A stretch of DNA of 37,758 nt from Pelagibacteraceae bacterium AG-337-I02 (lineage in GTDB: Bacteria; Pseudomonadota; Alphaproteobacteria; HIMB59; GCA-002718135), in NCBI GenBank assembly GCA_003282155.1, contig QBZY01000014.1, positions 1 to 37,758 on the forward strand. Reading direction: 5' to 3'. Below, in pieces: positions 34,983 to 37,758 of the stretch. Both the position numbers and the translations under genes were made by a program. Position 1 is the first letter of the stretch; every line of letters starts with the position of its first letter. The notes under the pieces are model-generated. The model was not told the origin of the DNA, did not search any database, and saw only the letters and a program-made list of their open reading frames with translations.

Positions 34983-35873
34983 TTAAAAATGTTTTTTTAG
35001 TTTTAATTTCTCTCTTGTCTGTTGCGGGGATAAAATAGACGCTCCCATATCTTCAACAATACATCTTGCCTTTTCAACCAACTGTGCATTTGATGCAAAA
35101 ACTCCTTTTTTTAAATAAAGATTATCCTCCAGTCCTACACGAACATTTCCCCCCAAAATAACTGCCTGTGCAGCCATAGGCATTTGCGATCTTCCTATAC
35201 CAAATCCAGACCAAATACCTTCAGAAGGTACCATTTCAGCCATAGCTTTCATTGCGCTCGTAGTTGCAGGTGATCCCCAAGGTATGCCAAGGCATATTTG
35301 ATAAAAAGGAGGGCCATCAATTAAACCTTCTTTATAAAGTTGGTTAGCAAACCATAAATGACCCATTTCAAAAGCTTCCATTTCTGGTTTCACTCCAAGC
35401 TCCTGCATTTTTTTTGCTGCAGTTCTTAATTGTTTAGGTGTATGAATAAATGTCATGTTTGAGTCTCCAAAATTTAGTGATCCGCAGTCTAAAGTACAAA
35501 TTTCAGGTAATAACTCTTCAACATGTTCTAATCTGCTTAATGCATGAATCATATCTGTATTTGCTCCCACTGGATTTAGAGGATCTTTACCTGTTCCAAC
35601 TTCAAAATCACCACCCATACCTGTAGTAAAATTTAAAACTACATCAGTTTCAGAAGAGCGAATTCTATCTGCTACTTCTTTATAATAATTTAAATTTCTA
35701 GAAGGTTTGCCATCAGGTTCCCTTACATGTACATGAGCTATTGCTGCACCCGCTTTGGCAGCTTCAATTGAAGCATCAGCAATTTGTTTTGGCGTTATAG
35801 GTAATTCAGGATGTTTACCTGCTGTATCTCCTGATCCAGTTACGGCACACGAAATTATTACTTCATTATTCAT
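34983..35873 (-). CDS. BKACE / DUF849 enzyme, 3-dehydrocarnitine cleavage
   Basis: 296 aa TIM-barrel beta-keto acid cleavage enzyme. The Zn ligands H47 and H49 are in [15 protein letters not shown], and the Glu ligand region is [19 protein letters not shown] is the conserved phosphate/CoA loop. With acetyl-CoA the dehydrocarnitine-specific members cleave 3-dehydrocarnitine to acetoacetate plus betainyl-CoA. The direct coupling to carnitine dehydrogenase and the divergent thioesterase strongly point to this specificity among the many BKACE substrates. First gene of the three-gene minus-strand operon; start ATG at 35873. Confidence 0.85.
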   Translation of the reverse strand: MNNEVIISCAVTGSGDTAGKHPELPITPKQIADASIEAAKAGAAIAHVHVREPDGKPSRNLNYYKEVADRIRSSETDVVLNFTTGMGGDFEVGTGKDPLNPVGANTDMIHALSRLEHVEELLPEICTLDCGSLNFGDSNMTFIHTPKQLRTAAKKMQELGVKPEMEAFEMGHLWFANQLYKEGLIDGPPFYQICLGIPWGSPATTSAMKAMAEMVPSEGIWSGFGIGRSQMPMAAQAVILGGNVRVGLEDNLYLKKGVFASNAQLVEKARCIVEDMGASILSPQQTREKLKLKKHF

Positions 35874-35915
35874 TATTTTAAACTACTATATTTTTTGAAT
35901 TAATAAAGAAAAACA

Positions 35916-36383
35916 ATGAAGATATATTTAAATTCAGGAAGAGTTAAAAAAGAATGGACCGATTACAATGGTCATATGAATTTGGCATTTTATATTCATC
36001 TTTTTGATTCTGGATGGGAAGTTCTTTTACAAAAATTTAATATGGGTGAAACTTCTGCAAAAACAGAGAAGAAAACTACTTTTGCCGTTGAGTCACACAC
36101 AACTTATGACAAAGAAGTAAAAGAGGGTGATGAAGTAGATATTAATTTGTTATTTCTTGATAGGGATAAAAAAAGATTAATTTATAAATTGGAAATGACA
36201 CATAATCTTGAAAGTTACAGAGCAGCAACAACAGAGGTTTGTTCTTTGTATGTTGATTTAAATATTAGAAAAGTTTCTGAATTAGAATTAGAAAAGCAAA
36301 GAGATATAGATAAATTTATTCAAGAAAATAAAAATAACTTTGATCCAGGTAATCTTACACTAATCAACAAGTTAAAAAAATAA
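35916..36383 (+). CDS. 4HBT-type thioesterase, probable betainyl-CoA thioesterase
   Basis: 155 aa single-hotdog protein. The catalytic DxNGHMN motif is D16-Y-N-G-H-M-N, followed by the usual strand TTYDKEVKEGDEV. In carnitine catabolism a hotdog thioesterase releases glycine betaine from betainyl-CoA, either fused to or beside carnitine dehydrogenase. It is divergent from the BKACE gene (42-bp gap), which favours that role over a fatty-acyl substrate. It converges on the HD-domain gene with no gap. Confidence 0.8.
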   Translation: MKIYLNSGRVKKEWTDYNGHMNLAFYIHLFDSGWEVLLQKFNMGETSAKTEKKTTFAVESHTTYDKEVKEGDEVDINLLFLDRDKKRLIYKLEMTHNLESYRAATTEVCSLYVDLNIRKVSELELEKQRDIDKFIQENKNNFDPGNLTLINKLKK

Positions 36384-36947
36384 TTATAAATTTCTATAAG
36401 GTGTTCTATTAAATATTCTTTGAACCATTGGAACAAATTCTTTTAAGGGAACTGTATCATAATTTGGATCAAATGATGCTTGATCCCATCTTTCACAAAA
36501 ATCTATAGTGTCTTTAAAGAATTTATGACCTTTGAATTTATCTCTTAGATTTCTATCTTTTCCATAATAATGATTATAGTAGTAGGCTTGAAACAAACCG
36601 TGTTGTTCTACTATCCATCTTGTTTTTTCAGAAACAAAAGGTTTTAATACTGCTGCTGCAAGTTCAGAATGATTAAGAGGTGCAATTTCATCACCTATAT
36701 CATGCAATAAGGAGGCTACCACCATTTCTTCAGAAGCTTGTTCACGTAACGCTCTTGATGCAGTCTGAAGAGAGTGTTCTAATCTAGACACCTTATAGCC
36801 ACCTAAAGAATTGTCTAAACTTTCTAGCACTCTTACTATTCTATCAGCTGTACCTTCAATAAATTTATCTTCAAAATTAGCAAGAAGTTCATAATCCTTT
36901 TTATCACCATGTTTCATTTCAGTGAATTTTACTTCATCTTTAGACAT
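36384..36947 (-). CDS. HD-domain protein with PhnZ/TmpB-like diiron ligands
   Basis: 187 aa from the second Met (36947); a start at 36962 would add five residues. The six metal ligands of mixed-valent diiron oxygenases are all in order: H58 (RLEHSLQTA), H82-D83 (LLHDIGD), H93 (NHSELAA), H116 (VEQHGLF) and D155 (RWDQASFD). PhnZ and TmpB, of similar size, cleave hydroxylated aminoethyl- and trimethylaminoethyl-phosphonates. The same ligand set occurs in HD hydrolases, so oxygenase function is a hypothesis. The segment before H58 (GGYKVSRLEH) lacks the Tyr/Glu pair I recall from PhnZ, so the substrate may differ. It sits between the carnitine thioesterase and agmatine deiminase. Confidence 0.65.
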   Translation of the reverse strand: MSKDEVKFTEMKHGDKKDYELLANFEDKFIEGTADRIVRVLESLDNSLGGYKVSRLEHSLQTASRALREQASEEMVVASLLHDIGDEIAPLNHSELAAAVLKPFVSEKTRWIVEQHGLFQAYYYNHYYGKDRNLRDKFKGHKFFKDTIDFCERWDQASFDPNYDTVPLKEFVPMVQRIFNRTPYRNL

Positions 36948-36975
36948 GAAATAATTATACATATTTTTAAATTTT

Positions 36976-37758
36976 ATGAAACTAATTCCTGAATGGTATG
37001 AACACCAATATTGTTTGATTGCTTGGCCGTGTAATAAAGATCTTTATGGTAAAATTATTTATAAGGCCAGAGATGAAGTTGCAAATGTAATTAATGAAAT
37101 TGCAAAAACTGAGCATGTTATTGTTTTGTCAAATAAAGAAGACATTAATGAAATTCAAAATAAAACTGATCATAAAAATATAGATATTATAGAATGTAAA
37201 TTAGATGATTCTTGGATGCGAGATATTGCACCAATTTTTTATAACGAAGATGAAAAATTAAAATCAATTAGTTTTGAATTTAATGGTTATGGAAAGTATC
37301 CAGATTATTTAAATGATAATAAAATATCAAAATTTATTTCAAATTATTTAAATATCCCAATAAAAATTTCTGACTTAGTCATTGAAGGAGGAGCAATAAC
37401 TTATGATGATAAAAAAAATTTATTTAGCACTAAAAATGTTATATTTAATAAAAATAGAAAACAAAAACATAATAGGGAATATATTATTAAAGAATTAAAG
37501 CTCTTGTTTGCCTTAAATTATATTTTTTTATTTGAAAATGGACTAATGGAGGATGATACAGATGGTCATGTCGACAATTTATTATGCCCCATAGGAAAAA
37601 ATAAATATTTAATTGCTACAACTCACAAATTAGATCCTAATTATGAAATATTAAAAAAAAACAAAGCTGATCTTATTAAATTTTTTATAGATACTAATCA
37701 GACATTTGATTTAATTGAAATTCCTCTACCTACAAGAAAAAAAATTAATAATAAAAAT
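36976..37758 (+). CDS. Agmatine deiminase-like (PAD_porph family), 3' truncated by window
   Basis: Open from ATG 36976 to the last base (261 codons), so the gene continues past the window. The family begins like this one (MKLIPEWYEHQ). Visible active-site motifs: DDSWMRDIAP (D78, R82, D83), LVIEGGAIT (EGG 137-139) and the catalytic pair H198/D200 in DTDGHVDN. The nucleophilic Cys near the C-terminus is outside. Reaction: agmatine + water to N-carbamoylputrescine + ammonia. Related family members have other guanidine substrates. It is divergent from the HD-domain gene, with 28 bp between starts. Confidence 0.8.
   Translation, partial: MKLIPEWYEHQYCLIAWPCNKDLYGKIIYKARDEVANVINEIAKTEHVIVLSNKEDINEIQNKTDHKNIDIIECKLDDSWMRDIAPIFYNEDEKLKSISFEFNGYGKYPDYLNDNKISKFISNYLNIPIKISDLVIEGGAITYDDKKNLFSTKNVIFNKNRKQKHNREYIIKELKLLFALNYIFLFENGLMEDDTDGHVDNLLCPIGKNKYLIATTHKLDPNYEILKKNKADLIKFFIDTNQTFDLIEIPLPTRKKINNKN

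Noticed and set aside
1-37758. CRISPR arrays, insertion sequences, tRNA or rRNA
   Set aside because: No regular spaced repeats, transposase-like frames, terminal inverted repeats or RNA gene signatures were found by reading.

Overview
The window is AT-rich throughout and very gene-dense. Genes abut or overlap by 1-14 nt, no gap without a gene exceeds about 215 bp, and most convergent pairs leave no room for a terminator. The protein families present (DmdA-like demethylase, ScfR-type regulator, BKACE, Tat-exported family 5 binding protein, many GMC, ALDH and SDR oxidoreductases) fit a streamlined marine alphaproteobacterium of the SAR11/HIMB59 type. That placement is inferred from family content and base composition; there is no rRNA or tRNA here to confirm it.

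Region 1 (1-6431), surface-glycan type. A NodB-family polysaccharide deacetylase with a disrupted or cut-off 5' end is followed on the minus strand by a seven-gene, translationally coupled operon: class V aminotransferase, methyltransferase, PhyH-type dioxygenase, free-standing acyl carrier protein, KAS III, SDR reductase, GNAT acyltransferase. The set looks like a small dedicated acyl-making pathway that decorates a surface amino sugar. This stretch looks even more AT-rich than the rest.

Region 2 (6508-15352), oxidation cassette. It holds an aldehyde dehydrogenase, a gamma-butyrobetaine-hydroxylase-like oxygenase, an EamA transporter, an MmgE/PrpD plus MaoC/FAS1-dehydratase-like pair, and a GMC oxidoreductase plus aldehyde dehydrogenase pair.

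Region 3 (15360-31302), two long divergent transcription units around a ~210 bp control region (24904-25116). The minus unit encodes a Tat-exported solute-binding protein, a homocysteine S-methyltransferase, a GcvT/DmdA-type demethylase, an FMN 2-hydroxyacid dehydrogenase, a ThDP enzyme, a transthyretin-like protein, a close DmdA homologue, an OsmC protein and an ECHDC3-like crotonase without catalytic glutamates. The plus unit encodes two permeases (the first apparently starting at ATT), a fused double ATPase, an 88-aa unknown, an SDR and a BetA-like GMC oxidoreductase. Together these look like uptake and catabolism of a methylated onium compound (N-methyl or S-methyl), with methyl groups passed to folate and homocysteine.

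Region 4 (31323-37758), carnitine module and regulator. A ScfR-family regulator and a previously hidden 59-aa gene diverge from an intergenic region in which each start codon is abutted by a copy of the same TTTGTAAA-type repeat. Next come an MDR oxidoreductase, an L-carnitine dehydrogenase, a BKACE (dehydrocarnitine cleavage) enzyme and a divergent thioesterase, which together give carnitine to glycine betaine plus acetoacetate. An HD-domain protein with the six metal ligands of PhnZ/TmpB-like diiron oxygenases and a 3'-truncated agmatine deiminase finish the window.

Overall the window reads as an onium-compound catabolic island: gamma-butyrobetaine to carnitine to betaine, then demethylation, plus a DMSP-type demethylation operon. 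The most novel candidate is the 2-hydroxyacid dehydrogenase - ThDP enzyme - DmdA-like - OsmC - ECHDC3-like operon.
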